Below, in pieces: positions 63,411 through 64,000 of a stretch of DNA of 64,000 nt. The notes beneath the pieces are model-generated. The model had not been told where the DNA came from and searched no databases. It was given only the letters and a program-made list of their open reading frames with translations. This DNA comes from Nannocystis exedens (GTDB taxonomy: Bacteria; Myxococcota_A; Polyangia; Nannocystales; Nannocystaceae). The first letter of the stretch is position 1, and every line of letters begins with the position of its first letter. Both the position numbers and the translations under genes were made by a program. The stretch lies in contig NZ_NETK01000001.1 of the NCBI RefSeq assembly GCF_002343915.1, positions 6,834,001 through 6,898,000 of the forward strand. Direction: 5' to 3'.

Positions 63411-64000
63411 ATGACGAGTGACGGGGCGATCGCGGGGGTCGTGTTCGACCTCGACGGCACGCTGTACGACAAGCGGCCGGTCGAGCGGTGGGTGCTGACG
63501 CGGATGCTGCCGGCGCTGCCGCGGCTGTGGCGCTACACCAGGGTGCGGACGGGGCTGGCCGGGGTCGACTTCGACGACGCCGGGGCGCTGGCGCGCGAGA
63601 CGCTGCAGCGGCTGGCGAGCGACGCGCGCGGGCAGGAGCGCTGGCGCCGGTGGATCGCCGACAGCTACGAGCCGCAGGTGCTGCGGGCGGTCGAGCGGGC
63701 CGGGCGGGCCTACCCCGGCGTCGCCGCGCTGCTGCTGCGGCTGCGCGCCGGCGGGCTGCGGCTCGGGCTCGTCAGCGACTACCGCGGCGCCCACGACCGC
63801 CTGCGCGCGCTCGGCATCGACCCGGGGCTGTTCCACTTCTCGCTGGTGACCGAGGAGCACGGGGCGATGAAGCCGGCGGCGCGGATGGCGGCGCGGACGC
63901 TGGCCGGCATGGGCCTGCCGGGCGAGCGCATGGTCATGGTCGGCGACCGGGCGTTCGCCGACCAGCGGTTCGCCGAGACCTGCGGCATGCGCTTCTTCGG
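63411..64000 (+). CDS. HAD-superfamily hydrolase, 3' truncated by the window
   Basis: ATG 63411, 196 codons visible. Motif I is VVFDLDGTLYDKR near residue 11 with the nucleophile and acid/base Asp pair. Motif II is GLVSDYRGAHDRLRALG near 120. The motif III Lys follows in EEHGAMKPAARMAAR near 148, and MVMVGDRAFADQRFAE starts motif IV. It is a phosphatase-type HAD with a helical cap after residue 20. It is downstream of crtB in the same direction but separated by about 100 bp of repeats. The substrate is unknown; a link to isoprenoid phosphates is only positional. Confidence 0.9.
   Translation, partial: MTSDGAIAGVVFDLDGTLYDKRPVERWVLTRMLPALPRLWRYTRVRTGLAGVDFDDAGALARETLQRLASDARGQERWRRWIADSYEPQVLRAVERAGRAYPGVAALLLRLRAGGLRLGLVSDYRGAHDRLRALGIDPGLFHFSLVTEEHGAMKPAARMAARTLAGMGLPGERMVMVGDRAFADQRFAETCGMRFF

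Overview
The window comes from a very GC-rich, strongly GC3-biased chromosome. The gene content points to a myxobacterium, most likely of the Nannocystaceae type: many lipoproteins with Thr/Gly/Pro-rich linkers behind the lipobox Cys, MopE-like Asp motifs, C-type lectin lipoproteins, an AgmX/PglI-type domain, a FHA/AAA+ regulator without GAFTGA, a decayed Hanks-type kinase, an ECF sigma factor and a carotenoid operon. The family-level assignment is inference. No rRNA, tRNA, CRISPR array, insertion sequence or phage gene was found.

Layout. 1-5.3 kb: TetR regulator (cut by the window edge), HTTM membrane protein plus partner, a Glu-rich repeat lipoprotein divergent from a vitamin K-dependent carboxylase homologue, a metal-dependent hydrolase and a PA-IL-like lectin behind a large hairpin. 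5.4-8 kb: EamA exporter divergent from a MocR regulator. 8-17.7 kb: propeller protein, acyl-CoA dehydrogenase, 81-bp tandem repeats, NlpC/P60-like lipoprotein, methyltransferase lipoprotein, DUF2383 protein, Cys-rich lipoprotein, TerB-like protein, CAP lipoprotein. 17.7-25 kb: OPT transporter, Ca/Na antiporter, coiled-coil lipoprotein, and an ECF sigma operon whose second gene looks like an anti-sigma N-terminus joined by a frameshift to a serine-hydrolase pseudoenzyme. 25-38 kb: PhyH dioxygenase, SulP transporter, lipoproteins including a translationally coupled C-type lectin pair (EPN then QPD), a three-gene thioredoxin operon, and a DUF2254-like protein. 38-48 kb: lipoproteins, two acidic secreted paralogues, a kinase pseudogene, the FHA/AAA+ regulator and a ceramidase-like lipoprotein. 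48-64 kb: frameshifted AraC regulator, Tat-type thioredoxin-reductase-like lipoprotein, glycosyltransferase, large lipoprotein, Lhr helicase, Uma2 protein, crtI-crtB and a partial HAD hydrolase.

The outstanding feature is a dispersed repeat not explained by the genes. Its core is the palindromic decamer GGACATGTCC (often degraded to GGACAGG or CCTGTCC). Cores are spaced by 4 bp, so neighbours form a 7-4-7 stem-loop (CATGTCC-N4-GGACATG), and arrays run on an exact 14-bp phase. I counted about one hundred stem-loop units at about sixty loci by eye. They sit in most intergenic gaps and also inside reading frames (Lhr, glycosyltransferase, CrtI, CAP and NlpC-like lipoproteins, acyl-CoA dehydrogenase), where they are translated in frame.

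A second genome-wide trait is visible. Many genes have a -10-like hexamer (TACACT, TAGGCT, TATCCT and similar) about 6 nt before the start codon and no Shine-Dalgarno, which suggests widespread leaderless transcription.
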